From assembly GCF_015832195.1 (NCBI RefSeq), contig NW_024037374.1, positions 2,790,001 to 2,854,000 of the forward strand: DNA of 64,000 nt, given 5' to 3'. Positions 1-12,044 of the stretch are shown here, piece by piece. This stretch comes from Motacilla alba alba. Its lineage: Eukaryota > Chordata > Aves > Passeriformes > Motacillidae. Position 1 is the first letter of the stretch, and each line of letters opens with the position of its first letter. The translations under genes and the position numbers were made by a program. The notes below the pieces were generated by a model. It did not search any database. It was not told where the DNA came from and saw only the letters and a list, made by a program, of their open reading frames with translations.

Positions 1-540
1 CACCTCAGGGCTCATTAGGATCAAGCAAGTCCTGACAAACCATGGCCCTGCCTTGATTTCCCTCTGGTCTGGGGCAGTTCATTAGGAAGGTTTCCTGCTG
101 CTGTTATGGAGAAATATTTCACAGAGGTTCTATGAAAGATGCATTCCTAGTTTAAATGGTATATTTTATTTATGTTCTCTTTAGAGAGGAGCTGATTACA
201 GCATTCTGTGACTGATACTGATCCAGGGACTCTCCTAAGGAGGTCTGGCCTGGTCAGAGAAGCTGGGCCTTGAGCTCTGACCCAGTGTGAACAACCTTGC
301 TCCACATTCCCCAACCCCATCCTGTCTCTCCTCACCTGGGTCCTGCTTTGCTTGGAGAACTGTCTGCACACAACTAAAGGGTTTTTTTTCCCTTTTTACT
401 TTTTCTTTTTGGAAACAATCTAAAACTCCAGAATTTCGTCATTGAAAATAGAGACCCGCCTTGAGTGTGTGCCATCCCAAGCTGCCACCAAGGCTCCTCT
501 TCCCTAAGGCAGAGATATGCAAGGAATGTTTTCGACCTTT
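1..540. repeat. End of an OR-upstream duplicon module
   Basis: This stretch resembles 25,096-25,575, and its first 90 bases also resemble 55,670-55,760. Both of those lie about 2.9 kb upstream of an OR start on the minus strand. It contains no supported gene. The match implies that the window opens inside a further OR cassette whose receptor lies to the left. A weaker relative is at 60,180-60,450. Confidence 0.7.
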
Positions 541-900
541 GGACTCCTTGGTTCCACAAGGCCTTCTTGTGTCGCCATGGTCGCTTGGTTCTTTCAGGTT
601 CTGTAGTGTCACAGTGGATATTTGGTTCCATGGGGCCCCAGAGGGTCATCATGGTCCTTTTGCTTCCATGAGGCCTTGCTCTGTCACATGGACTTTGGAT
701 TCCTTGAGGTTCTGTACTCTCAACAATGATCTCCTTAGTTCCAAAGTGTCTCAATGGTCCCTTGGTTCCACGAGGTTCCTCAGTGCCAAAATGGAAACCT
801 TGGTTCCATGTGCCCCATGGTGTCACCATGGTTCCACAAGGCCGTGCAGTGTCACAATGGCCCACAGGGTTCATGAGGCCCCACAATGTTGTGAAAAACA
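541..900 (-). repeat. 37-bp minisatellite, reverse orientation
   Basis: Diverged units of about 37-39 bp, read here as 'ggttccatgaggcc...tgtcacaatgg'. This is the reverse complement of the units at 10,430-11,365. Several overlapping reading frames are open across it because some units have a length near a multiple of three. They show no known domain and are not called as genes. Confidence 0.8.
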
Positions 901-903
901 CAG

Positions 904-1486
904 TTGACTCTTTAGAACTTTTAAAAGTTTAATCAAGGATAAAAGAAGGACAAATAAGTGATCAGCGCTGGGATGCTTTTGGTGAATGGCCAAAGAGCAC
1001 CAGGTAGCTTAAAATCATGTTCTTTATATACAGTTACATTGCTGGGGTTACATGCATATTCATTAGCTTCTACATTATTCAACATTCTTGAAAGCTTTTG
1101 ATGTTGCAGGGACTCCTTTGATTTTGGCTTTTACACCCTGACTTATCTGCATGACATCCTGGGATCAAGTCAATATATTTTATTCCTTCCCATGGTTTCC
1201 TCTCAGTTGTTTCACACTTCTCTGATAAGAGGAGTTAACGAGCTCTTCCCCAGTCTCCTCCATGCTCTGTCTTGTGTCACTGTTATCTTATCACTTGTAA
1301 AGCCCTGGATGGCTTTACACTGTTCTCTTAGTTACACAAAAGCCTTTTAGCATCTTCTGTTTTGCTAAGGTCTACAGTACAATACATTCATCACATCACT
1401 ATTTCTATAAGCGATGCACAGATATCATATTCATTACACTACTATGAGCTATACAGTGCATCCTTAAACTGACAGATTATGTTATT
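904..1486. other. AT-rich stretch with no assigned gene
   Basis: AT-rich sequence between the minisatellite and the LTR. It may be LTR-derived, but I could not define termini, a polyadenylation signal or target-site duplications. No gene is supported. Confidence 0.3.
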
Positions 1487-2144
1487 TGTCCTGGTCTAGG
1501 GCAAATTTGAGAGAAAACCTCCAAAAGGGGGCCCTCCCACAAAGCAAACCCATGCAGTTCCTCCCCCCCAACTGGTTTGGGAAAAAATTTCCTTGGAGAG
1601 AAGTGGAAAAAAACCCTGTTTATTTAACAGGCAAAGCATTCCCCAGCACAAAACGTGAACAAAACTGATTCACTGCTCTGAAGAGATGACAAATTCAGAA
1701 AGTCTCTCCGGTGGGTGGTCGCTCTGTTATCAATCCCTTTGGTGCTGGGAAAGGCTGCTGCCCAGAGTAGGCCCTGGTAGGCTACAAAGGGCGAGCTCTT
1801 GGTGGTCCCCAGGTCCCAGTCCGGAGCAGGTTCAAACAGTTCCAAGAAAAGGGAAAGAAAAAAAAACAGTCCAGGGAAAACTTCTCTGCCTCAGCTAGCT
1901 CAACTAACTAAAAAGCAAAGGAGGGCTCTGGTCTGCCCTGTCTGTGCCCAGACAACACAGATGAGTAGAATGTGGAGGAGTGCTGCTTTTAGAGGAGTGA
2001 GTGCAGTCCCTGATAACAAACTCCACGCTTCTTCTTCTCCCCACCTTCGGTCTCAGAACCAGTCTTGAAGGCACAGAATATAATATCCAGCATAAATGGA
2101 ACAGATGATTGAGGATACAAGAATCATAAAGTCCCCCTAGGACA
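1487..2144 (-). mobile_element. 3' LTR of a minus-strand ERV-L-like provirus
   Basis: A 658-bp LTR whose ends are inverted TGTCCT/AGGACA. It aligns along its length with the plus-strand LTR at 61,504-62,166, which has the same termini. AATAAA on the minus strand falls at 1,619-1,624. No primer-binding site lies on the low-coordinate side. On the high-coordinate side a purine-rich tract (minus strand, 2,145-2,165) sits where the polypurine tract of a 3' LTR belongs, and broken pol sequence follows. Confidence 0.85.
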
Positions 2145-2495
2145 TTCCACCCCTTATCCCCATATCCTCATCTTACTACCAAAACTAATATATAGTCTAA
2201 CTCTACACACACACACATCATGCATTTTATTCACGTAAAAACTTCCATCCACTCCACCCAAAAAATTACAAGCAATACCCATCATGCCCCTGTCACATCC
2301 CCATGCTGGACAACTGAATCCAGGCCCCAGACTGCAGAGCTGCAGGATTCCCCACTTTCATTTTCTTCACTCGAAAATCCATCTTTCACTTGCTCAGACC
2401 TTCGGCACTCACACATTTCCTTCTATCTCATGTCTGTGTGGTTTACTGTACAGACAATGGCAGTAACATCCAGCAGTGATATTTGCATATCATCC
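2145..2495 (-). other. Polypurine tract and 3' untranslated part of ERV
   Basis: Between the LTR and the last recognisable integrase codons there is a minus-strand purine-rich tract next to the LTR and then about 330 bp without a recognisable reading frame. No dUTPase or env is visible here. It also contains a short (AC)n run near 2,205-2,218. Confidence 0.55.
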
Positions 2496-3394
2496 TCACC
2501 CCACAATCAGATCTCCCTGAGGTACACATCGTGTTGTTCTATCTCTCTGCATTATCCACCATGTGCAACCTGGTCCCTGAGCAAAGACAACCCCACAAAT
2601 GGGTTTGTTTGTACTCAAGGCAGAATTGATCCACACTGTCTTCCCCAACAAACTTCTGACATGTACCACTGGGACTTTATCTCCTTCTATTATATTCAGG
2701 GACTCAGACTGGGGAGGATCTGCTCGGTTGGTGGATCCTCGGGTGTTAACTAACCAGGTGGCCTTTGCTGAATGCTGCTCCCAATTTTTAAAAGATCCCC
2801 CACCCAAGGCTTTCAACTGCGTTTTTAGTGATCCGTTGTACCTCTCCACTTTGCCTGCAGCTGGTGCATGCTAGGGGATATGGTACACCCACTCAGTGCC
2901 ATGTTCCCTAGCCCAGGTGTTGATAAGGCTGTTCTTGAAATGAGTCTCATTGTCTGACTCAGTCCTCTCAGGGGTGTCATGCCTCCAAAGGACCTGCTTT
3001 TCCAGGCCTAGGATGGTGTTACGGGCATAGCATGAGGCACAGGGTAGGTTTCCAACCATCCCGTGGTGTCTTCCACCATGGTCAGCACGTAGCGCTTGCC
3101 TTGGCGTGTCTGGGGCAGTGTGATGCAGTCAATCTGCCAGGCCTCCCCATACTTGTACTTGGACCACCGCCCACCATACCACAGGGGCTTTACTCGCTTG
3201 GCCTGTTTGATGGCAGCACACGTCTCATAGTCATGGATGACCTGCGAAATACTGTCCATGGTCAAATCCACCTCTCGGTCCTGTGCCCATTTATAGGTGG
3301 CATCTCTGCCCTGATGACCTGAGGCATCATGGGCCCATCGAGCTAGGAATAACTCTCCCTTGTGTTCCCAATCTAAGCCGCCAGTCTTTGACAT
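2496..3394 (-). pseudogene. ERV integrase remnant (ERV-L-like pol)
   Basis: Three minus-strand pieces in different frames read as one retroviral integrase. At 3,008-3,394 there is an N-terminal His/Cys zinc-binding region followed by the start of the catalytic core with the first Asp (motif WQID). At 2,871-3,059 the core continues with the second Asp (SDN). At 2,496-2,849 the catalytic Glu (VERYNG) and the C-terminal part follow. Integrase joins proviral DNA to the host genome. The changes of frame show that it is broken. Assignment to ERV-L (class III) rests on general resemblance and is uncertain. Confidence 0.8.
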
Positions 3395-4870
3395 CCCTAT
3401 CTTTGCAGCTCAGTCTACCTGTTCATTGTTTTGGTGCTCCTCATTGGCTCTTCTCTTGGAGACCTGGGAACCTACATGGCGGACCCTCACATGTAGCCTC
3501 CCTACCCTGGTAGCTATGTCTTTCCACTCTTCAGCAGCCAAATTTGTTTCCTCTACACAGCCAGTTAGCCTCTTTCCACCTCTCCAGCCATCCCCACAGA
3601 GCATTGGCTACCATCCATGAGTCAGTGCAGAGGTAGAGCTTTGGCCACTGCTCTCTTTTTGCAATGTCCAGGGCCAGGTGAACGGTTTTGAGTTCCGTAA
3701 GTTGGCTCAATCCACCTTCTCCTTCGGTAGCTGGTGCAACCTGTCATGTGGGGCTCCATACGGCTGCTTTCCACTTCCGATTCATTCCCACAATGCAGCA
3801 AAAACCATCAGTGAAAAGAGCATTGCATGTTTCCTCTGGGGGCAGTTGGTTACATGGAGGAGCTTCTTCAGCACGTGTCACTGATTCTTGTTCTTCATCT
3901 GTGACACCAAAATTTTCACCTTCGGGCCAATTTGTAATTACCTCCAAAATCTCAGTGCAATTCAGTTTACCTATACGGGCGCGCTGTTTGATAAGAGCAA
4001 TCCACATGCTCCATGTAGCACTGGTGGCATGGTGGGTGGAAGGAACCTTGCCTTTGAACATCCAACCCTGCACCGGCAGTCATGGTGCCTGGAGGAGTTG
4101 TGCTTCTGTACCAATCACCTCTGAGGCAGCTTGGACTCCTTCATAGGCAGCCAAGATTTCTTTCTCTGAGGGAGTGTAGTTGGCTTCAGACCCTCTGTAG
4201 CTTCAGCTCCAGAATCCCAGTGGTCGATCCCGAGTCTCCTCAGGCACCTTCTGCCAAAGGCTCCAGGACAAACCATGGCTCCCGGCTGCAGAGTAGAGCA
4301 TGTTTTTCACATCTGGTCCTGTCCTGACTGGGCCAAGGGCTACTGCATGAGTGATCTCCTGCTTGATCTGGGCAAAGGCTTGTTGCTGCTCAGGGCCCCA
4401 GTGGAAATTGTTCTTCTTGCGGGTGACCAGGTAAAGAGGGCTCACAATCTGACTGTACTCAGGAATGTGCAATCTCCAAAAGCCTATGGCATCTAGGAAA
4501 GCTTGTGTCTCCTTCTTATTGGTTGGTGGAGACATTGCTGTGATCTTTTTGATGACATCTCTAGGAATCTGATGCCATCCATCTTTCCACTTTACTCCGA
4601 GGAACTGAATCTCCCTTTACTTTGCTCTTTCTGATGGTGAAACCAGCTTCCAGGGGGATTTGGATGATTTTCTCTCCTTTCTCAAACACTTCTTCAGCCG
4701 TGTTCTACCATACAATGATGTCATCGATGTACTGCAGGTGTTCTGGAGCTGCACCCTTTTCCAGTGCAGTCTGGATCAGCCCATGGCAGATGGTGGGGTG
4801 TGCTGTTTTTCCCGGGGGTTTCGAGCTGATCTGATAAGCTCTCAACACCCAAACGTTATACCCCAGAATA
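3395..4870 (-). pseudogene. ERV reverse transcriptase and RNase H remnant
   Basis: Upstream of the integrase on the same strand, in pieces. Reverse transcriptase with a YIDD active-site motif lies near 4,720-4,731 and has an in-frame stop two codons later. The connection region ('GFWRLHIPEY') is at 4,203-4,535. A tether and RNase H start (TDG) are at 3,744-4,073, and the RNase H end is at 3,410-3,604. Homology stops near 4,870, just before an unrelated class II LTR, so the 5' half of pol, gag and the 5' LTR are missing. It is non-functional through several frameshifts and stops. Confidence 0.8.
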
Positions 4871-4909
4871 GCTCAGCATTCATTGGGAGGCATAAAAGGA
4901 GCAGGAGGC

Positions 4910-5233
4910 TGATGTGACAGCGTCAGGAACAAAAAAGGTTTAATAAAGGCAAAATAACAAACTCAAACCGAGCCAGGTGTAACAGGTCTGTGCTCCTGGT
5001 AAAGACACCTCACAAAAGCGATTTGGTTTCTTTGTTCTGTCCTTTTCTACTAAATGGCCCAGGCGGGACCTTTTGGCTTATGGCCAATTAGCTGTCCCAA
5101 AACTTGAGGTGAAGCCCCAAGGTCCTATCAGTGACTTTTCTACCTGATCCCTGGGAGAAAGTTCTGGGCTCTTTCCTTTTTGGGGGACAGAGGAAGGTTC
5201 TGTCACTCTGTCCATAGGGGGCACATTCCTACA
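4910..5233 (-). mobile_element. LTR of a class II (ERV-K-like) element
   Basis: About 324 bp, read on the minus strand from TGTAGG (5,233) to ...CACATCA (4,910). It contains an ATTAAA-type polyadenylation signal near the end. Next to it on the internal side is a purine-rich tract (minus strand, 5,234-5,250). Its first 170 bases recur at 7,236-7,405, so the two form an LTR pair around the pol remnant. The low-coordinate end is inferred, and I found no target-site duplication. Confidence 0.65.
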
Positions 5234-5579
5234 CCTCACCTCTTGTTTTCATTTAAAAGAAAGAGGAGGAATGAATGTGAATTGAAAATTCTCATTCTTG
5301 TCAGTAATTTGTAGTTATGCCAATATTTTTTTAAATTTGGTCCTAATCTTCTATTTTAACTTTGGTGAAGTGCTTTTCCCAGGTAAGCTTCAAATTTCTG
5401 GCTATGTATGATTTGTACATAGAGGTAGGTTAACATCTTTTTTAACACAGTAACAATAACTACAGAACTTTTTCAGTGCAGAACTCTCTTGTAAACAATT
5501 TTAACATGTGCAAACTTAAAAAACAGTCTTTGCTTCCAGCAGTCTCTCAGTTGTCTGTGCATTCTGCTTCTGGTGTTGT

Positions 5580-7209
5580 CTACTGCTCTCGGATCGGCTG
5601 CACCTGCGGCTTGACATTCTTTGCAGGGATCCACCAAAGACCTGTGTTTGTAGAAACACATGCAAACCCCTGTCCCCAAGTCACAAGAGGATAGGGTCCT
5701 GAAATCTGTCCTGTCTCTGCATCCTTGATGAAGACTGGTGGCCTTTCCTTGAGCTTTGCTTGACTGGTGTTGGTGAAATGTCTGAATATTGGCGGTACCT
5801 GCTCCATAAAGGAATTATTTAAGAAGTAAAAACATATATAGCTTTATTCAGCTTCTCTATTGTAGAAAGCACTTTAGTCCCTCCTTTTTATCTTTCAAGA
5901 ACCATTTTTAGTGGCCTGTGTGCTCTTTCTACAATAGATTGACCTGTGGAAGACTGTGGAATACCTGTGGTATGTTTGATATCCCAAGTTCTGAAAAATT
6001 CCTGCAGTTTGTTAGAAATGTAGGCTGGTCCATTGTCTGTTTTGACTTCTTGGGGAAAACCTAGGGATGCAAATGCTTGTAAGAAATGTTTGATCACATC
6101 TCTACTTTTATCTCCTTTGTGTGCAGAAGCAAAAATTGCTCCGAGAATGTGTCTATTGAAACATGTATGTGTTTGAATCGTGCGAATGACTGATATTGAC
6201 TGGTGTCCGTTTGCCATATCTGCAGGCTCTTTAAGCCTCGAGGGTTAACTCCTGTTGCATTTGCTGGTATGGCCAATTTCTGGCAATCTGGACATGACTG
6301 AACAATTGCTTTTGCCTGATTCTGAGAGATGTTAAACATTCTTACTAGAGCAGGTGCATTTTGATGGTAAAAGGCATGGCTCGTTCGGGCTTCTTCAATA
6401 ACATTAGGGAGCATGTGCTGGATTGGCATGGCTAGCAGATCAGCCATGGCATTGCCTTCTGCTAGGAAACCTGGAAGAATGTGAGCGAATATGCATTACA
6501 AAATATGTTTCCTGTTGAATGGAAAGAAGTAGGATTAGTTTTTTGAGCAAACTGTATAGCTGGTCATTTGAAACTTCCTTCAGCAGAGATCCTTCTGCTC
6601 TCTCCACTACACCTGCAACATAAATGGAATCTGTTACTAAATTAAATGGAAATGTGAGTTTTGAAAATACACTCACAACAGCTGCTAATTCCGCAATCTG
6701 TGCAGAACCAACTACTTCCTCAAAGTCTAATTCCCATTTTTTGGTGTCTGGATTTTGCCAAGCAGTCACAGATTTTTTAGACTTCCCAGAACCATCTGTA
6801 AAAATGTGATTGCCTCTAAGGGTGCATGGCTTCTTAAAGGCTTATGAATCAATTTTAATGATGAACTTAACAGCTCATGCTTGGGACAATTGACTGAAAT
6901 TTTCCCTACAAAATTTTCTAAAGCAAATTGCATGACTTCTGAATCTTGAATTAACCATTCCAAATAACTGGATTTGAAAGGTAGAATGATTGCTGCAAAA
7001 TCTTTTCTTGCAAGGGAAAGCATTTGAGATCTAGATTTGATAATCAATTGTGAAATAATTTCAGAGCAAGTTGTTATAGTTTTACCCAGCTGACGAGACA
7101 GGAAAACCCACTCTAAGATTATCAGGTGGTTCTTCTTCTCTAGATCCCCCTGGAATATTAAACCGTGAAGCTTTGGATTCTCTCCTAAAACTGCAAACAA
7201 AAAAGACAA
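5580..7209 (-). pseudogene. Class II ERV pol remnant (RT end, RNase H, integrase)
   Basis: The minus strand reads in order: the C-terminal part of reverse transcriptase (7,209-6,766), RNase H (6,769-6,440, with a TDS-type Asp), integrase zinc-binding region and core start with WQTD (6,447-6,094), core with KTDNGPAY and the catalytic Glu in the IVERAH block (6,217-5,888), and the integrase C-terminal domain with GPYPLVTWG (5,807-5,580). This pattern is typical of betaretrovirus-like avian ERVs. Frame changes between the pieces make it a pseudogene. Gag, protease and the polymerase active site are absent. 5,234-5,579 is the 3' untranslated part. Confidence 0.85.
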
Positions 7210-7235
7210 GTTAGGATTATCCCGGTGAGCCTGGC

Positions 7236-7405
7236 ATGACCTTTTGGCTTATGGCCAATTAGCTGTCCCCAAACTTGAGGTGAAGTCCCCAAGGTCCTAT
7301 TGGTGACTTTCCTACCTGATCACTGGGAGAAAATTCTGGGCTCTTTCTTTTTTGGAGGACAGAGGAAAGTTCTGTCACTCTGTCCATAGGGGGCACATTC
7401 CTACA
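7236..7405 (-). mobile_element. Partial 5' LTR of the class II ERV
   Basis: This matches the first 170 bases of the LTR at 4,910-5,233. It runs directly into reverse-transcriptase sequence, so the rest of the 5' LTR, the leader, gag, protease and the first half of pol were lost in one deletion. Confidence 0.75.
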
Positions 7406-7899
7406 CTTCTCAGACTGGCCATGCCACCAAGGCCACAGACCAATTTACCTTTTGCTCCAATTTACCTTTGTTCCATGAGTTTGCACAGTGTCACAGTTGA
7501 CTCCTTGGTACTGTGAGGCCCTGCCATCACCAAATCTCTGAAATATCAGAATAGGACTCCTTAACACTAATTTGCTGTTTAAGAGGGGAACATTTATTCA
7601 GCCCTGAGGTCCAGCAGGAGATAACTCCTAACCTTATATGTGGACATGCAATTCTACCAGTGTGTTGCTTATACACAGTCACTAAATGTGTACTACCCAT
7701 TACCCAATACCATAAAACCCACCCCAAGTTCCCAGATTCAGTCCTTCCTTTTTCTATCACTGCATTCTTGAGCCAGATGTCTTCATCTGGTCTTCCAACC
7801 ATCCTTGCTGGGAAAGCAGGCCCTGAATGCCTTGTTTTTTCTGCTGAAAGTTCACAGGCATGGTAAAAATTGAATTAACCCTTTTGGTACCAAGGCCAA
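7406..7899. other. No gene recognised
   Basis: Unassigned sequence. A short minisatellite-like piece near 7,470-7,520 is visible. I see no conserved frame. Confidence 0.4.
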
Positions 7900-8545
7900 G
7901 GCTTTGTGTGGGCAGGCAGAGGCAGGCAGAAGGCAGAGCTGTCAGCAAAGGAAGGGGCCAGCCAGGTGGGGCAGCCGGGGCATGACAACAGCCTGCAGGG
8001 ACAGAGGCGCAGGGCAGGTGTTGTGATGACCCACGGGTTCCTTCAGGCAGGGACACCGTGGGACAGCCTGGACTGCACAGGGCACAGGGATGGGCAGCAG
8101 CTGCAAGGCCCTGACAGAACCAACTTGGGCAGCACTTGGGCCATGGCTGCTGGCCCTGGGCCTGAGGCCACGAGGGGACAAGTGACCCTTGCAGCCCTGG
8201 GGCCTCAGTGCCTCCTTGTCCCTGCTCAGCAGCCTGGCAGGGGCCGCCCCATGGTGCTGCCCTTGGCATTGCACATCCCCACATGCCAGTGCCCATGCCG
8301 GGAAGAGCCCTGAGCAAGGAGGGAGGGACAGGATCTGCCTTGCCAGGGGCTGGGGCTCAGGCCTTGGCCCTTTGCATTCCTGAAACACATCTGGGTTTGC
8401 TCAGCACCAGGGACACCTTTGCCTTGCTTGTCCCCAGCTGTCATCACTGCCTCCAGTGTTCTGCTCTGGCTGGAACCTGGGGACACTTTCTCAATCCTGT
8501 CCCTGACAGGGATCTCTTCAAAGTGCAAGAAAGTTGAGTGTTTCA
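7900..8545 (-). repeat. Duplicon module, also at 37,030-37,620 (inverted) and 41,723-42,003
   Basis: A GC-rich module with open but unconvincing frames on both strands. It recurs inverted at 37,030-37,620. Its last 290 bases recur in direct orientation at 41,723-42,003, where copy B of the segmental duplication starts. The part near 8,400-8,545 is also related to the OR-upstream sequence at 24,200-24,300. Confidence 0.75.
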
Positions 8546-8570
8546 ATGCAACTGAGTTCTTGAGGGTTTT

Positions 8571-8990
8571 GTGACATCACTGAGGGGGTTGTGATATCAC
8601 AGAGCTGGATGTGATGTCGCAGAGTAGGATATGAGGCCATAGAGAAGACACTGCCATCATAGAGGGTGGCTCTGTGGCATCAGAGAGTGGGTTGTGACAT
8701 CACCGGGTGGCTGTGTAAGATCATAGAGCAGGCTGTGACATCAAAGAAGAGAGACAGTGACATCATAGAGTGACTTTGTGCCATCACCGAGTCTTCTGTG
8801 ACATCACAGAACAGCTGTATGACATCACAGGGGGGATATCTCAGAGTTGACTCTGACATCACATGGGCTGTTTGACATCACCGAGATGGCTGTGTGACAT
8901 CACAGAAGGCTGTGTGACATCATAAGAAGTCTCTGTGACATCACAGGGGCTGTGTGACATCACAGGGGCTGTCTGAGTTCACTCTGCCCC
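8571..8990. repeat. Phased dyad array 1 (20-21-bp period)
   Basis: Repeats of the dyad CTGTGACATCACAG and variants. The gtgacatcac core starts at 8,571, 8,591, 8,611, 8,694, 8,715, 8,735, 8,757, 8,778, 8,798 and 8,819, mostly 20-22 bases apart. Related arrays are at 13,024-13,540, 42,037-42,475 and 46,020-46,540, with a degenerate one at 17,240-17,430. Confidence 0.85.
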
Positions 8991-9249
8991 ACTGCCCCTC
9001 ACAGTTCCCCCCCAGAGAAGTCCAACACTGCTCATGCACAGGAGGGTCCCCTGTCCCCCCGGGTCCCCCCACCCCTGGCGCCACAGCCTCCCCCAGAGGA
9101 TGTTCCATGAGATCCACCCCAGAGCCTGACACGGGGACAGAAGGTGGGGCCGTGGGGGTGGGACAGGGGGACTGGACTGGGATCCCCCAGCAGTATCCCT
9201 GTGTCCTACAGGGCCAGAGCCTGGGCCAGGGCTCCTTCACCCTCTTACG

Positions 9250-9790
9250 AATAAGGGCTTGAGGGCGCTGAACAAATCCCCATCAAGGGATCAGCAAAAA
9301 ACAGATTTAATAATCAGCGACAGCACCACAAAGTTCCTTGGCAAGAGTCACTCTGCTCCTGAGTGGACACTTCAGGCACAGCAAGGAAACAAAGCAACAA
9401 CAAAACCAAGGAAAATCCAGGCAATCATACAGAGAAATGAACTGAGAACTGTCCCTCTGTGTGTGTGTGTGTGGGACAAAAGAACAGTCAGAGAAAGGAT
9501 AAAAGGAATACTGCCCAAAAGCTTAAGACAGCTCAAACTTAACAGGACTTAATTATGCCTTAACTTATACTGATACCTTGAACTTCACAATTTAGAAAAA
9601 GAACAGCACTTAACAGTATTTAACATAAGTTATCTCCTATGACTTGGAAATTTAATTAATAACACTTGAAAGTATTTAACTCAGCTTATAACTTATATTA
9701 AACATAACAACTTAGCAAAAGAATAAGTCTTAACAGCATTTAACTTCACTTAGACTTTGTGATTAAATCTTACCTACAGGCCTGACTGAC
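9250..9790 (-). mobile_element. Possible LTR-derived block
   Basis: AT-rich block, also at 42,740-43,300 in copy B. The minus strand has an ATTAAA motif near 9,303-9,312 in a context like avian LTR ends. A (GT)n run lies near 9,460-9,473. Termini and target-site duplications were not found, so the call is tentative. Confidence 0.35.
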
Positions 9791-10429
9791 TCAGCTATCC
9801 AAGGCACTCAAACCCCTCAGAGAGCAGAATTTCTGCCCCATTTCCCCAGCACAGGCACTCCTGTGTGCACACAGACACCAAGAGTCAGTGCAAGGCGCCT
9901 GTGAGAAATTCCCGAGGGCAGGAAATGCTCACTGTGGAGGCTTTGGCATCTCCCCAGCAGGTGAAGGGTTGAGCCTGGAGGAGTGGGGGGATCAGCCCAG
10001 GCTCTGTCGCTGTTCAGGGATCCCCGAGTGCAGCAAACGGGAGAGTTCCCGGCTGGGAGAGGCCCCACTCAGAGGGAGTCGCTGGCCCAGGAGAGCTCCA
10101 AGGGGCTCCTTTTGGAGCGCTGTTTGTAGGGCCCCAAGAGAGGGGCTTCAGTCCCAGCAATGGCTCATCCTGGCCACACTCGGGATCAACAGCTTTCTTT
10201 GGTAGTGTGAGAACAGGGATGTTGTGCCACTGAGGGAACAAAACCAGTTCCCAGGGCTGCTCCTACAGAAAGCAGGAGCTCCTTGGGCAGCAGCAGTGCC
10301 TGGGGCAGCCAGTGTTTGTGATGAGCTCCAGAGGAGCTGAGCCCAGGGGCTGCTGGCCAAGGCCGAGGCCCAAGGAGCATTTCTCAGCTGGCAGGGCGGC
10401 CTGAGAAGGGGAGGGGGGAATGCAGCAGC
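9791..10429. other. Unassigned GC-rich duplicon sequence
   Basis: Nearly identical to 43,300-43,940. Frames are open on both strands, as expected from high GC, but none shows a recognisable domain. Confidence 0.5.
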
Positions 10430-11365
10430 ACAGGGCCCATGGAACCAAGGGACCATTGTGACACTGTGGGGCCCTGTGAGACCAAGGGACCATTGTGACA
10501 CTTTGGGGCCTCATGGAATCATGGAGTGCACTGTGACTCTGCTGGGCCTCATGGAACCACAGGGACCATTATGACACTTTGGGGTGTCATGGGACCACAA
10601 GGCCATTGTGACACTGTGAGACCCCATGAAGCCAAAAGTCCATTGTGACATTGCAAGGCCTCATGGAACCATGGAGAGACCATTAGGACACTTCACAGCC
10701 TCATGGAACCCAGGAGACCATTGGGACACTGTGAGGCCCTATGGATTAAGCAAAGCATTGGGACGCTGTGAGGCCTCATGGAATCATGGAGACAGTTGTG
10801 ACCCTGGGTGTCCCCACAGAACCAAGAGGACGATTGTGATACTGTGGGGCCTGGTGAAACCAAAAATACCTTGTGACACTGCAGGGCTGCATGGAACCAA
10901 AGCTCCATTGTGACGTTGCGGGGCCTTCTCTCATCAGGGGTCCATTGTGACACTGGGCAACCAAATGAGACCATTGTGACCCTGCAGGGCTGCATGGAAC
11001 CTAGTGACCATTCTGACATTGTCAAACCCCATTGAAGCAAGCGTTCATTGTGGCACTGCAGGGCTGCATGGAACCAAAGCTCCAGGGTGACACTGCTGTA
11101 ATCAGTGGTTCATTGTGACCCTGTGGAGCCAAAGGAGACCATTGTGACACTACAAAGCCCCAGGGTTCAAAGATCCATTGTGACACTGCAAGGCCCCATG
11201 GAATCATTGGGACCATTGTGACACTGCGGGGCCTTCTGAAACCAAGAGGCCATTGTGACACTGTGGGGCCCCATTGAACCAAGGGTCCATTGTGACACTG
11301 CAGGTCTTCCTGTAAACAAAGTGTCATTGTGCCATTGTGACACTTCAGGGTCCCATAAAACCAAG
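10430..11365 (+). repeat. 37-bp minisatellite array
   Basis: About two dozen diverged units with the core 'ccattgtgacactg...' and a 'cctcatggaacc' part. Two adjacent unit starts lie 37 bases apart (10,453 and 10,490). The array ends at the junction sequence that precedes the ~186-bp satellite. Long overlapping frames exist but merely repeat the unit. Confidence 0.9.
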
Positions 11366-11369
11366 GGCA

Positions 11370-11960
11370 CACAGAACAGGTCTGGCTGGTTTGGCCTCCC
11401 CTGGAATGCCTGACTGGTCCAGCTGACCTTGGCATGTTGAGGCTCTCTTCTCATCTGCTGCTGAAATTCTGAAGCTCCATGCTTTCCTTCCTGTGAAAAA
11501 GAACTCTCCTTCTCCTCCAGGCACCCATGGTCAGAATTGGGATTTCACCTCCAGATTTCTTTATATGCAAGGATTGCTCCCATAAGAATACTGCCAGGAC
11601 AAGTCTGGCTGGCAGTGGTTTCACAAGGGTCATTTCCCATCTGTCTCCAAAACATTGGGGAAGGCTCTGTGCTTTCCTTCCTATTGGAAAGAAATGTCCT
11701 GCTAATCCAGGCACCCATGGGTGACATTGGGATTCTAGCTCCAAAATTCCTTAAATCAAAATACTGCTCCCAGAAAAAATCTGCCATTGCTGACAAGTCT
11801 GGCTGGCCTTGGACTAGTGAGGCTCTCACCTGCCTTCCAAACACTGGGGCTCCGTGCTTTTCTTCCTATGGAAAAGAACTGGCCTTCTCAGCCAGGTGCC
11901 CATGGCCACAATTGTGGTTCCACCTCCAACATTGCCCATTGTGAGAGACTGGAGCAGATT
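11370..11960 (-). repeat. ~186-bp satellite, three units, reverse orientation
   Basis: Units carry the block 'tttccttcctatggaaaag' and related parts. This is the reverse of the satellite at 37,920-39,490. It is joined to the preceding minisatellite by the shared junction (minus-strand reading: ccagacctgttc...). It has a partner at 44,565-44,960. Confidence 0.85.
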
Positions 11961-12044
11961 GTTGGCTCAACACATTTCATGTGTGGGGGAGGAAGGGGCA
12001 GGTCCAGCCTTGCCCTGCCCTGGAACCCCAGTGTTATGTTTGCC

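Noticed and set aside
904..1486. Solo LTR
   Set aside because: Composition is suggestive, but I found no matching termini, polyadenylation signal or target-site duplication.
10148..11454. Several open frames of 60-140 codons (for example 11,022-11,435) as protein genes
   Set aside because: They lie in the 37-bp minisatellite, are present on overlapping frames, and simply translate the repeat. No start context, domain or conservation supports them.
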